Position numbers and translations under genes: made by a program | The notes under the pieces: generated by a model | The model's input: the letters and a program-made list of their open reading frames with translations, nothing else | Database searches by the model: none | Told to the model about the DNA's origin: nothing | In this document: piece after piece, positions 33,535-41,791 of the stretch | Numbering within the stretch: position 1 is the stretch's first letter | Layout: the number at the start of each line of letters is the position of its first letter | Assembly (NCBI RefSeq): GCF_002140155.1 | Contig: NZ_NAPR01000003.1 | Span: forward strand, 16,903 to 60,075 | DNA: 43,173 nt | Direction: 5' to 3' | Source: Micromonospora sp. NBS 11-29 | Lineage (GTDB): Bacteria > Actinomycetota > Actinomycetes > Mycobacteriales > Micromonosporaceae

Positions 33535-34682
33535 CGGTCGATCTCCTCGATGGCGACCCGCCGGCCCTCGCGGGCGGAGCGCAACCCGGCCTCGGCGAGC
33601 TGCACGCCGCGCGCCCCGGCCAGGAAGTCCCACGGGAACGGCTCGTCGTCGACGACGTGCCGCAGGAACGCCTCCCACTGCACCTTGAAGCCGTTGTCGT
33701 AGTCGGCGTTGTCCGGCACGGTCTGCCACTGCGCCCGGAACGGCTCGGTGACCGGCAGGTCCGGGTTCCACACCGGCATCGGGGTGGTGCCTCGGTGCTG
33801 GATGCGGCACTCGCGCAGCCCGGCGACCGCGCTGCCGTGCGTGCCGTCGACCTGGAACTCGACCAGCTCGTCCCGGTACACCCGGACCGCCCAGGAGGAG
33901 TTGATCTGGGCGATGACACCGCCGGCCAGCTCGAAGATGCCGTACACCGCGTCGTCGGCGGTGGCCGGATAGGCGACACCGGCCTCGTCGACCCGCTCGG
34001 GGATGTGCGTGGCGGTGACCGCGGTGACGGCGGCGACCCGCCCGAAGATCTGCTCCAGCACGTAGTGCCAGTGCGGGAACATGTCGACGGTGATCCCGCC
34101 GCCGTCCTCGGCGCGGTAGTTCCAGCTCGGCCGCTGCGCGGCCTGCCAGTCGCCCTCGAACACCCAGTAGCCGAACTCGCCGCGCACCGACAGGATCCGG
34201 CCGAAGAAACCGCCGTCGACCAGCCGCTTGAGCTTGCGCAGCCCGGGCAGGAACAGCTTGTCCTGCACCACGCCGTGCTTGACGCCCTTGACGGCGGCGA
34301 GCCGGGCCAGCTCCAACGACCCGGCCAGCCCTTCGGCGAGCGGCTTCTCGGTGTAGACGTGCTTGCCGGCCTCGATCGCGGCCCGGACCGCCTTCTCCCG
34401 CTGCGCGGTCACCTGGGCGTCGAAGTAGACCTGGTGGGCGTCGTCGGCGAGCGCCGCGGCCAGGTCGGTGGTGTAGGACGTCAGCCCGTGCCGGGCGGCG
34501 ATCTCGGCGAGCCGGGCCTCGTTGCGGCCCACCAGGGTCAGCTCCGGCCAGATGCGACTGCCGTCGCGGGCGGGCAGTCCACCCTGCTCGCGCAGGGCGA
34601 GCAGGGACCGGACGAGGTGCTGCCGGTATCCCATTCGCCCGGTCACGCCGTTGAGGATGATCCCGACCGTTGTGCGCTCCAC
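33531..34682 (-). CDS. Gfo/Idh/MocA family oxidoreductase
   Basis: 383-aa NAD(P)-dependent sugar dehydrogenase-like protein. The N-terminal Rossmann fold has an unusual GIILNGVTGRMG in place of the plain GxGxxG, and the family motif EKPLAEG (Glu112-Lys113-Pro114). The C-terminal domain holds GGGITVDMFPHWHYVLE, with the catalytic His region. GTG 34682 lies five bases after GGGAGGGG. First gene of the operon, 19 bp from the LacI-type operator pair. Probable oxidation of a sugar or inositol hydroxyl; substrate unknown. Confidence 0.9.
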   Translation of the reverse strand: MERTTVGIILNGVTGRMGYRQHLVRSLLALREQGGLPARDGSRIWPELTLVGRNEARLAEIAARHGLTSYTTDLAAALADDAHQVYFDAQVTAQREKAVRAAIEAGKHVYTEKPLAEGLAGSLELARLAAVKGVKHGVVQDKLFLPGLRKLKRLVDGGFFGRILSVRGEFGYWVFEGDWQAAQRPSWNYRAEDGGGITVDMFPHWHYVLEQIFGRVAAVTAVTATHIPERVDEAGVAYPATADDAVYGIFELAGGVIAQINSSWAVRVYRDELVEFQVDGTHGSAVAGLRECRIQHRGTTPMPVWNPDLPVTEPFRAQWQTVPDNADYDNGFKVQWEAFLRHVVDDEPFPWDFLAGARGVQLAEAGLRSAREGRRVAIEEIDR

Positions 34683-34700
34683 GTGTGCCCCTCCCGGCCC

Positions 34701-34727
34701 TGAATGCGCTTTCAGTAAGCGCTTTCA
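34701..34727. promoter_or_regulatory. Two tandem LacI-type operators
   Basis: TGAATGCGCTTTCA (34701-34714) and AGTAAGCGCTTTCA (34714-34727) share one base and both contain the GCGCTTTCA half of the classic palindrome TGAAAGCGCTTTCA. The first matches its own reverse complement at 12 of 14 positions. They lie between the divergent oxidoreductase and LacI genes. One regulator probably represses both. Confidence 0.75.
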
Positions 34728-34788
34728 GAATGTTACGGTAGCCACGCCCGCACACCGGGTCAAGACGTTCGGCGGGGGAGACACATCG

Positions 34789-35823
34789 ATGCAGTCACGC
34801 ACGCACGTGACGTTGGAGGACGTGGCCAGGGCGGCCGACGTCTCGCTGGCCACGGCCTCCCGGGCGCTCAACGGCATGCGGGTCACCCCGCAGCTGCGCG
34901 ACCGCGTCCTCGCCGCCGCCGCGCGGCTCGCGTACACCCCGAACGCCCACGCCCGCGCGCTGGCCGGCGCCTCCCACCGCACCGTCGGCGTGATCTGCCA
35001 CGACGTCACCGACCCCTACTTCGCCGCCGTCGCCGGCGGCGTCATGCGGGTCGCCGGCGCCAACGACCTCCTGGTCATGCTGGGCAGCACGTTCCGCGAC
35101 CCGGAACGGGAGATCGCGTACGTGTCGATGCTGCGCGCCGAGCGCGCCCCGGCCATCCTGCTCATCGGCTCCGGCTTCGAGGACCCGCGCTGGGAGCGGG
35201 CCCTGGAGGCCGAGCTGAAGCCCTACCTCGACGGTGGCGGCCGGGTCGCCGTCGTCAGCCGGCACCGCAGCCTCAAGGTCGACAGCGTGCTGCCGGAGAA
35301 CCGGGCCGGCGCCGCGGCCCTGGCCCGCGCGCTGCTCGGCCTGGGCCACCGCCGCTTCGCGGTGCTCGCCGGCCCCCGGGCGCTCACCACCGTCACCGAC
35401 CGGTTCGGCGGCTTCCGCGACGAGCTGGCCGCCGCCGGTGTCACGCTCGACCCCGCCCAGGTGGTCGAGGGCCCGTTCACCCGCGACGGCGGCTACCAGG
35501 CCATGACCGCGCTGCTCACCCGCGGCCTCGACGCCACCTGCGTGTTCGCGCTGACCGACGTGATGGCCATCGGCGCCTGCGCGGCGCTGCGCGACCACGG
35601 GCTCGCCGTGCCCGATGACGTCTCCGTCGCCGGCTTCGACGACATCCCGATCGTCCGCGACCTCACCCCGGCGCTGAGCACCGTGGCGCTGCCGCTGCAC
35701 CAGCTCGGCGAGAAGGCGATGGAGATGGCGCTGACCGAGAACACCGGCCGACGCCGGCGGATCCTGCGCATGAGCGGCGAGGTGGTGCTGCGCGGCAGCA
35801 CCGCCAAAGTGGACGCGCGCTGA
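34789..35823 (+). CDS. LacI family transcriptional regulator
   Basis: 344-aa regulator. The helix-turn-helix is TLEDVARAADVSLATASRAL (about 8-27), followed by the hinge helix (ALAGASHRTVG) and a periplasmic-binding-protein-like effector domain ending in VVLRGSTAKVDAR. ATG 34789 lies nine bases after a GGGGGA. It diverges from the Gfo/Idh operon with the paired operators between, so it likely represses that operon and itself until its sugar ligand is present. It may also act on the isomerase-like gene downstream. Confidence 0.95.
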   Translation: MQSRTHVTLEDVARAADVSLATASRALNGMRVTPQLRDRVLAAAARLAYTPNAHARALAGASHRTVGVICHDVTDPYFAAVAGGVMRVAGANDLLVMLGSTFRDPEREIAYVSMLRAERAPAILLIGSGFEDPRWERALEAELKPYLDGGGRVAVVSRHRSLKVDSVLPENRAGAAALARALLGLGHRRFAVLAGPRALTTVTDRFGGFRDELAAAGVTLDPAQVVEGPFTRDGGYQAMTALLTRGLDATCVFALTDVMAIGACAALRDHGLAVPDDVSVAGFDDIPIVRDLTPALSTVALPLHQLGEKAMEMALTENTGRRRRILRMSGEVVLRGSTAKVDAR

Positions 35824-35838
35824 CCCGCCGCCGCCCTG

Positions 35839-36798
35839 TCAGTAGGTCAGGTGGCGCAGGTAGCGGTAGCCGACGGCGGCGGTCTGCTGCGGGGTCACGT
35901 CGGGGGTGTCGTTCTCCACGATGTACTCCCGCACCGGATGGGCGCGGAAGATCCGCGCGAAGTCGATCGTCCCGGTGCCCAGGTCGGCCATGTCGCCGGT
36001 GGCCGGGTCGCGATCCTTGACGTGGTACTGCAGGACCCGCTGCGGCGCGGACCGGATCACGTCGAGCGTGAAGCCCTCCGGGTCCCGCGCACCGTCGCCC
36101 GAGGTGATGCCGCCGGTGACCGCCCAGTAGATGTCGATCTCCAGATGGACCAGCCGGGGGTCGAGTTCCTCGATCAACACGTCCCACGGCCGCCGGCCGT
36201 TGCCGAGGTCGGTGGTGAACTCGTGCGCGTGATTGTGGTAGCCGTACCGCAGGCCGGCCTGGCGCGCGGCGGCGGCCTCCACGTTCATCTGCTCCGCCCA
36301 GCGCTTCCAGTCGTCCTCACGCTCGGAATTCAGGTAGGGCACCACCAGGAACCGCTGGCCCAGCGTACGGGCGTTCTCGATCTTCTGAGCCAGCCCGGCG
36401 GCGTCGGCGGCGATCCCGTCGTGGCTGGAGCTGGCCCGGATGCCGATGCCGTCGAGGAAGCGGCGTAGCTGTCGCGCGGTGCGGCCGAAGTAGCCGAGCG
36501 CCAACTCCACCCTCGGATAGCCGATCCGGGCCAGGTGGGCCAGCGTCGCATCGTAGCCGGGGGAGCCGTTGAGCGCGTCGCGGACCGTCCAGAGCTGGAG
36601 GCTGATCAGCTCCTTCGGCACATGCCGCCGGCCGTGTGGGTGCCCGCCGCCGGCCTGGGCCGCGGTCGCGCCGAGCCCGGTCGCGCCGAGCCCCGCCGCC
36701 AGCCCGACGCCGGCCAGCGCCGCCAGCGAGCCGCGCAGCAGGTCGCGCCGGTCGAGGGACCGCCGTAGCGCGGCCTCGCCGTCGAATCCGTAGCACAT
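35839..36798 (-). CDS. Tat-exported sugar phosphate isomerase/epimerase-like protein
   Basis: 319-aa protein with a twin-arginine signal: LDRRDLLRGSLAALAG (RR at 17-18), hydrophobic stretch and AQA near residue 48. The mature part is a xylose-isomerase-like TIM barrel: ISLQLWTVRDAL, GIRASSSHDGI, YHNHAHEF (metal-type His and Glu) and VHLEIDIYWAVTGG are visible. Export folded by Tat fits a metal cofactor. It acts outside the cell, so a phosphate sugar is an unlikely substrate; recent work assigns some such proteins to keto-glycoside chemistry. ATG 36798 follows AAAGGAG. It converges with LacI (15-bp gap). Confidence 0.87.
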   Translation of the reverse strand: MCYGFDGEAALRRSLDRRDLLRGSLAALAGVGLAAGLGATGLGATAAQAGGGHPHGRRHVPKELISLQLWTVRDALNGSPGYDATLAHLARIGYPRVELALGYFGRTARQLRRFLDGIGIRASSSHDGIAADAAGLAQKIENARTLGQRFLVVPYLNSEREDDWKRWAEQMNVEAAAARQAGLRYGYHNHAHEFTTDLGNGRRPWDVLIEELDPRLVHLEIDIYWAVTGGITSGDGARDPEGFTLDVIRSAPQRVLQYHVKDRDPATGDMADLGTGTIDFARIFRAHPVREYIVENDTPDVTPQQTAAVGYRYLRHLTY

Positions 36799-37009
36799 GA
36801 CGGTGCTCCTTTCGCCGGATGCTGCGCCGACGCTACAAAAGACATGTCGATACGTCTATGCCTTTCGGTGTGTCGGTACGGACTTTCGACGCCAATGGCG
36901 GAAAGTGCGGTCGGTCATGGCTGCTCGTCCTGACCGGCCGGTAGGTGGCGTGGATGGTCGCTGTCGAGCTGACAGCACGAACAACTCACGCGCGCACCCG
37001 GCGCCGTCG

Positions 37010-37741
37010 TCAGCGCACGACCAGCAGGTCCAACGCGTCCACCACCGGCCCGGTCTCGACGCGGGCGGCCCCGCGCAGGCGCGCGACGCCGGCGGCGTAC
37101 TCCTCGTCGGTGATCAACTGGAGCGGCGTGTGCGCCTCCCGGCGCAGCTCGACCGCCGCTTCCCGCAGCGACGCCGCGGTGACCTGCGGAACCGGCTCGA
37201 CCGTCGAGGTGGCGAAACCGGCCTCGGCGAACGCGGCCGAAACCTCGTCGACGCCGGGATAGGTGTCGAGCACGCGGACGGCCTCCGGGAAGTAGCGGAA
37301 CAGCGTGATCCCCGCGTGCCGCCCGGCGAACGCCGACCGGATCAGCACTGGAGCGCCGGGCCGCACCACCCGGCGCAGCTCCCGCGCCGCGGCGGCCAGG
37401 TCCGGCACGTGGTGGATCACCGTGGACAGCCACGCCCCGTCGACGCTGCCGTTCCGGAGCGGAAGGTGTCCGGCGTCGCCGGCCAGGACCGGCCGGAACG
37501 TGGCGCGGGCGCGCATGGCCGCCGACGGCTCCACCGCTACGACGTCCAGGCCGGGGAACCAGGCGGTGAACGCTTGGGCCCAGCTTCCGGTGCCGGCGCC
37601 CAGGTCCAACAGGCGCCGACCCGGCCCGGGGACGAGGTGCCGGGCGACGGCGGCCCGCCAGGCGGTCAGCCCGTCGTCGGTGAGGTGGCGGGTCGCGGCG
37701 AACGCTTCCGCGTCGGTGTCGTCGTACGCGATGCGAGCCAT
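37010..37741 (-). CDS. Class I SAM-dependent methyltransferase
   Basis: 243-aa methyltransferase with motif I LLDLGAGTGSWA (44-55), VVAVEPSAAM for the ribose-binding acidic residue, and GDAGHLPLRNGSVDGAW as motif II (DAGHLPL core). It resembles UbiE/Methyltransf_11 proteins acting on small molecules. Substrate unknown. On the same strand as, and 46 bp after, the nuclease-helicase gene, but with no sign that it belongs to that pair. Confidence 0.9.
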   Translation of the reverse strand: MARIAYDDTDAEAFAATRHLTDDGLTAWRAAVARHLVPGPGRRLLDLGAGTGSWAQAFTAWFPGLDVVAVEPSAAMRARATFRPVLAGDAGHLPLRNGSVDGAWLSTVIHHVPDLAAAARELRRVVRPGAPVLIRSAFAGRHAGITLFRYFPEAVRVLDTYPGVDEVSAAFAEAGFATSTVEPVPQVTAASLREAAVELRREAHTPLQLITDEEYAAGVARLRGAARVETGPVVDALDLLVVR

Positions 37742-37787
37742 GCAGATGAGCCAACTACCAGGCGGAGTCGTCGTGCAAGGGCATGCG

Positions 37788-39674
37788 TCACCCTTCGTAC
37801 ACGGTCTCCAGACCTCGCCGCACCCGGACCAGCGACCTGAGCCAGTGTCGCGTCTCCGCGTCGGTGGAGTAGAGGATGGTGCCGCGCATCCCTCGGGTCA
37901 GCAGCACCTTGTAGGTGTTGCGGATCAGACGGTCGGCCTCAGCATCGTCGAGCGACTTACGGCTGCGGAAGGCCGGGTCCTTCGACTCCGTCCGCTGGGT
38001 GACCAGCCGTCCATCCCGAGCGACCAGGTCCGGTCCCAGGATCACGCCGGACCACTCGTACTCGAAGCCCTGCGCGGTGTACACGCACCCGACCTGCCCG
38101 AACCCGTCGGGGTCGGTGGCCCAGAACGCGCTGCCGGGAGCGTCGCCGACGCTGCGGTCGCTCTTGACGTTCCACGGCCGCGCCCAACTGCCGATCCGCA
38201 CATCCCGCACCAGGGACTCGTCCGGTAGCGGATCGCTCCAGGGCCAGCAGTAGCCGGCCGACATGCGGGCCGTCTCCCCGGCAGCCTGCCTCGCGGCGAG
38301 GAACGTCTCCATCTCTTCCGGCGACTCGGCCAACCGCAGGTCGAAACGTCCGTCGCCGGTCCAAACGGAGGGCTGACCACCGTCGAGGCCGAGCAGGTCG
38401 AGGACCCATTCCTCGTACGCCTCACTGCCGCCGCACCGGAACTGGTCGTGCAGCGACACCACTTCGACGTCCAGGTTGAGTTGCTTCGCGTACGCGGAGA
38501 TGACCTCGACGTTGCCCAGCTCGCCCGGCTTGACCACCTGGTGTTCGTCGAGCAGGAAGACCGGCACCCGGGCGGCGGCGATCAGCTCGTCGATCTGCGG
38601 GCGGGCCCGCTCCCGCTTCGCCTTGGGGGTGAACCGGTTGACCGACGTCTCGCGGATGCGGTGTGCCTCGTCGCAGATCAGCACGTCGAGGCCGTTGCGC
38701 TCGGCGGTCATGAAGCTGTTGAAGTAGCCGAAGAGGCTTTTCAGGCGGGTCGAGCCCTTGCCCGCGTAACGACGGAGCGTCTGCGTGAACGACCGTGAGC
38801 CGGTGGCGTGCATGACCGAACGTTGTTGCCGGGCGAGTTCACCGAGTACCGACAGTGCGATCACACTCTTGCCGCTGCCCGGCCCGCCCGAGACGACCAC
38901 GACCGACTTGCGATCCGCGCTCCGCGAACGCTCCACGGCGTGCAGCACCAGTTCGTACGCCAATCGCTGCTCGCCCAGCAGCGTGAAGTGGGACCGTTCC
39001 TTCAGCTCCGCCGCCGCGTACGACAGCAGGTGCCTGCTCGGCCGGACCGAGCTGGTGAGGAAGCGGTCGGCGGCGGCCGCCCCGGACGTCGCAGCGAGGT
39101 GGCTGCGCAGGTAGTCGAGGAACTGACCCCGGCGCTGTTTGGTGAAGAGCCGGCTCTGCTCCGTCGGCCGCCGCAGAAGGAGGTCGGACACGTCTCGGTC
39201 GACCGCGTTGTGCAGGTATGCGGCACCGGCGATCGGGTTGCGGGCGTGCGCGAGCACGCCGAGGAAATCGGCGAGGTATTCGCAGTAGTCCGCGACCTGC
39301 ACGCCGGGATGCAGCCGGGGGCCCGGGGCGTGCTCGACCAGGACGAGGCGGTCTGAGTCCTCGTACGACTCGGCTCGGGACCACTGCTTCAGCTCGACCA
39401 CCACGTAGGAGTCCTCGCCGGTCCTCGGGTGTGTGCCGGCGAGGACCACGTCGATCCGCTTGCTGGTCAGCGGGAGTTGGTACTCCACCAGCATCTCGAC
39501 CTGCCCGAGGCCGGCGTCCGCCAGGTCCTGCCCGAGCACGGGCAGGCTGCGCTCCCAGGACCGGCGTTCGGCTGGGCTCACATGATGTCCGATGTGCTCC
39601 GCGATCCGGTCGGCCAGGCCGCCGCCGGTCGCGTAGCGCAGTAGACCATCGGCGGAGGTGCGGAACGCTGACAA
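37788..39674 (-). CDS. PD-(D/E)XK nuclease-DUF2075 helicase fusion (candidate defence effector)
   Basis: 628-aa protein. The N-terminal region has a PD-(D/E)XK-like core: Glu64 (MLVEY), Asp75 (KRIDVV), Glu94 and Lys96 (VVVELKQW). The rest is a superfamily-1 DUF2075 (Schlafen group 3-like) ATPase: Walker A GGPGSGKS (263-270), Walker B VLICDEAH (331-338), QFRCGGS, YTAQGFEYEW (motif V) and VLLTRGMRGTILY (motif VI). I infer DNA or RNA cleavage coupled to ATP-driven movement. The start is an unusual TTG 39674 behind GGGGGC, because no ATG or GTG precedes the homology. The MazG-like gene lies 128 bp upstream on the same strand. DUF2075 genes are frequent in bacterial defence islands. Confidence 0.88.
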   Translation of the reverse strand: MSAFRTSADGLLRYATGGGLADRIAEHIGHHVSPAERRSWERSLPVLGQDLADAGLGQVEMLVEYQLPLTSKRIDVVLAGTHPRTGEDSYVVVELKQWSRAESYEDSDRLVLVEHAPGPRLHPGVQVADYCEYLADFLGVLAHARNPIAGAAYLHNAVDRDVSDLLLRRPTEQSRLFTKQRRGQFLDYLRSHLAATSGAAAADRFLTSSVRPSRHLLSYAAAELKERSHFTLLGEQRLAYELVLHAVERSRSADRKSVVVVSGGPGSGKSVIALSVLGELARQQRSVMHATGSRSFTQTLRRYAGKGSTRLKSLFGYFNSFMTAERNGLDVLICDEAHRIRETSVNRFTPKAKRERARPQIDELIAAARVPVFLLDEHQVVKPGELGNVEVISAYAKQLNLDVEVVSLHDQFRCGGSEAYEEWVLDLLGLDGGQPSVWTGDGRFDLRLAESPEEMETFLAARQAAGETARMSAGYCWPWSDPLPDESLVRDVRIGSWARPWNVKSDRSVGDAPGSAFWATDPDGFGQVGCVYTAQGFEYEWSGVILGPDLVARDGRLVTQRTESKDPAFRSRKSLDDAEADRLIRNTYKVLLTRGMRGTILYSTDAETRHWLRSLVRVRRGLETVYEG

Positions 39675-39802
39675 GACTTGCCCCCGGGCAGCACGAAGTG
39701 ATCGTGCGCATGGGGGGCATGTCCGGCCGCGACCGGAAGCCCGTCGTTACGCGCCTGTACGGGTGGGACTGTAGCGAAGAGATCAACTCTCCGCACGCTC
39801 CG

Positions 39803-40138
39803 CTACCGCTTGGCTGCGGAGCCGCGGACCTTCTCGGCCGGATAGCGGACGGCGACCTCGGTCAACTTGGCCAGGGCCGCCTCCTCCAGATCGATGTCGA
39901 GGACGTCCGCCAACCGGGTCAGGTAGATCATGACGTCGCCGATCTCCGCCCGGACCCGGGCGCCAGCCTCGGCGTCGTCCATCACCGCACCCGCCTGCTC
40001 AGGCGTCAGCCACTGGAACTCGGCGACCAGCTCGCCGACCTCGCCGGCAAGCGCCATGACGAGATTCTTCGGCTTGTGGAACTGCTGCCAGTCACGTTCC
40101 TCGGCGAACGCTCGTACCCGAGCCGTCAGGTCGTTCAT
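39803..40138 (-). CDS. MazG/DCTPP1-like nucleotide pyrophosphohydrolase
   Basis: 111-aa single all-alpha NTP pyrophosphatase that cleaves (d)NTPs to monophosphates. The metal-binding pattern is complete: EVGELVAEF (Glu33, Glu36, Glu40) and EIGDV (Glu65, Asp68). HKPKNLVMAL precedes it, as in DCTPP1/RS21-C6. Length is normal for the short family. ATG 40138 is preferred since homology begins at MNDLTARVRAF. It is directly upstream of the nuclease-helicase gene; nucleotide depletion by an NTP pyrophosphatase is an established antiphage strategy, which makes the pairing meaningful but not proof. Confidence 0.9.
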   Translation of the reverse strand: MNDLTARVRAFAEERDWQQFHKPKNLVMALAGEVGELVAEFQWLTPEQAGAVMDDAEAGARVRAEIGDVMIYLTRLADVLDIDLEEAALAKLTEVAVRYPAEKVRGSAAKR

Positions 40139-40188
40139 CCCCGCAGTCTGGCACGGGCGAGACGAACGACCTGACGGGAAGCGGCCTG

Positions 40189-40962
40189 TCACAGGGTCAC
40201 GACGGCGTCCTTGGCGAGTGTGAAGAGACCGGCGTCGAAGGTGATCGTCTTCAGCTTTGTCCCCTTCGGTACGTCAAAGAAGACATTCGCCTTCACGGAG
40301 TTGCCGGGGTTGATCTCATCGAGGAAACCGCTGCCGTCCTTGTTCCCGTAGATGCCGGCCTCGCCATCGGCGCTGTACTTCCGGCCACTGGCATCCTGTG
40401 CCGTGATCGTTCCGTCAGCATGGAACAGGTGCGGGGACTTCGTCACGTTCTTCACCGTGATGGTGATCCGGCAGAAACTACCCTGCGCCTTCTGGTTCAG
40501 GAACGAATCACCGACCTGGCTGATCCCGCACTTCAGCCCGTTCACCGTGAACTCGAAGTCGCCGCCACGAACCTTGTCGCCGATCCCGTAGGCCTTGGGT
40601 CCGGCCACGGAGGGCTTTGACGGTGCTGCCTTGCCAGGAGGGGCTGCACTGCTTTCCGGCGCGACCGTGGAGGACGTCGTCGAGTCGGGTGAGCCTTTTG
40701 CCGCCTGCGCCTCCGCCACCTGGTTGGACGTCTTGTCGGTTGGTGCTGAATCCCCTGTGACGGCACCAACCACGCCCAGCCCGCAGCAGAGAGCGACCAT
40801 GGCTCCCGCGCCGACAAGAACGGGGATCAGCCAGACCGGTCGACGGGGAGCCGTCGGTGCGGCGGAGGGCGGCATCATCGGAGGCGCGCCGACAAGCGGC
40901 GGTGGCCCCCCGGGTGGTGGCCCGTACGGTTGATTCTGGCTCGGTTGGCCAGGAAAGGTCAT
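40189..40962 (-). CDS. Membrane-anchored DUF4352 domain protein
   Basis: 257-aa protein. A proline/glycine-rich cytosolic N-terminus (MTFPGQPSQNQPYGPPPGG) precedes one transmembrane segment (about 43-69), a low-complexity linker rich in S, T, P and A, and an outer immunoglobulin-like DUF4352 domain (DFEFTVNGLKCG, SFCRITITVKNV, NPGNSVKANVFFDVPKGTKL). The family is a cell-surface domain of unknown function (telomere-like naming is misleading). ATG 40962 is chosen as start of the proline-rich region. It lies 50 bp upstream of the MazG gene on the same strand; a link is not obvious. Confidence 0.82.
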   Translation of the reverse strand: MTFPGQPSQNQPYGPPPGGPPPLVGAPPMMPPSAAPTAPRRPVWLIPVLVGAGAMVALCCGLGVVGAVTGDSAPTDKTSNQVAEAQAAKGSPDSTTSSTVAPESSAAPPGKAAPSKPSVAGPKAYGIGDKVRGGDFEFTVNGLKCGISQVGDSFLNQKAQGSFCRITITVKNVTKSPHLFHADGTITAQDASGRKYSADGEAGIYGNKDGSGFLDEINPGNSVKANVFFDVPKGTKLKTITFDAGLFTLAKDAVVTL

Positions 40963-41305
40963 GATGAGATCCCCACAAGTCGCCTGCGACACCGTGCCGC
41001 GAGTCCCGTCGACGGTATTGGCCGTGCGGGCCTCGTAACCGGCCTTGTCAGGTTGGAGACAAGGGTCAGGGTCGGAACTGTCTTCATGGGCAGATCGCAT
41101 TCCTGCGGAAGTGGCGGCGTGACCGCCGATCGGCCGGCTGGACAGCCGTGCTGATCACCCGATGCGAACCGGGAGGGCATCGCCTGCCGACTGCCGTGCC
41201 TCGTCCACGGGCAGACCGGCCTACCTCGTGTAGCAATGTGGAAGAACTCGCCAGGCGGAGCGGGGGAGGACATCGTCGCTGGCCCGGGTTGGCGTGCTGG
41301 AACGC
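40963..41305. other. 343-bp intergenic region upstream of the DUF4352 gene
   Basis: No gene seen. It contains a perfect 7-bp inverted repeat, CCTTGTC (41043-41049) and GACAAGG (41058-41064), around 8 bases, which could be the terminator of the AlpA/GntR transcript or an operator for the DUF4352 gene. The rest is unremarkable. Confidence 0.4.
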
Positions 41306-41506
41306 CTACTTCGAGCCGTCTTGAAGGTCGGGGCGGTGGTCGCGGATCCACCGTTTTACGTCCTCGGTCAGCCAGATGCGGCCGACGGACAGCACTGCCA
41401 CCGGATCGGGGAACGTCTTCGAGTTGGTGATCTGGTAGGCGCGCGTACGTGAGACGCCAAGCATGTTCTGCACCTCTTGGCTCGCCACCAGCGAAAGTAT
41501 CTCCAC
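41306..41506 (-). CDS. AlpA/excisionase-like small helix-turn-helix protein
   Basis: 66-aa winged-helix protein of the MerR/AlpA/Xis type: VASQEVQNMLGVSRTRAYQI (HTH), FPDPVAVLSVGRIWL and the DVKRWI recognition end. Such proteins activate integrase genes or act as excisionases in integrative elements. GTG 41506 lies 10 bp after the GntR stop, in the same transcript. No integrase or attachment site is in the window, so it may be a stranded part or a normal regulator. Confidence 0.82.
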   Translation of the reverse strand: MEILSLVASQEVQNMLGVSRTRAYQITNSKTFPDPVAVLSVGRIWLTEDVKRWIRDHRPDLQDGSK

Positions 41507-41516
41507 GGGCAGAGGC

Positions 41517-41753
41517 CTACGGCCTCTGTCCCGTACTGCCGGCGACGAAGACGCCGATGCCCTGTCGGCCCTCCAGGACGCCCGACTCGATCAGGATGTC
41601 GATGGCCTTTCTGACGGTCACGCCCGAGGTGTCGTACTGCTCAGCAAGCTCCCTGGTCGTCGGCAGTTTGTCGCCGGGCTTGAGGAGTCCGGCATCGATC
41701 CGGTCCAGGATGTCCTGCCGGATTCTTCGCCACAGCGGCACGTACGGCACCAT
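41517..41753 (-). CDS. Small GntR-family DNA-binding protein (no effector domain)
   Basis: 78-aa protein that is only the winged helix: VPLWRRIRQDILDRIDAGLL, GDKLPTTRELAEQYDTSGVT and VRKAIDILIESGVLEGRQGI. GntR regulators usually add a 100-150 residue ligand domain, absent here; the stop is clean and followed by the AlpA-like gene, so it looks like a natural short type (as KorSA-like or YtrA-like), not a truncation. ATG 41753 follows GGAG. Direct repeats lie just upstream of it. Confidence 0.85.
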   Translation of the reverse strand: MVPYVPLWRRIRQDILDRIDAGLLKPGDKLPTTRELAEQYDTSGVTVRKAIDILIESGVLEGRQGIGVFVAGSTGQRP

Positions 41754-41791
41754 GCGCCGACTCCACCACAGCCAACACGACGTCATGCAAC

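Noticed and set aside
36872-36883. Near-palindrome GTCGGTACGGAC upstream of the Tat-exported barrel gene
   Set aside because: Imperfect, single and short; expected by chance at this GC content.
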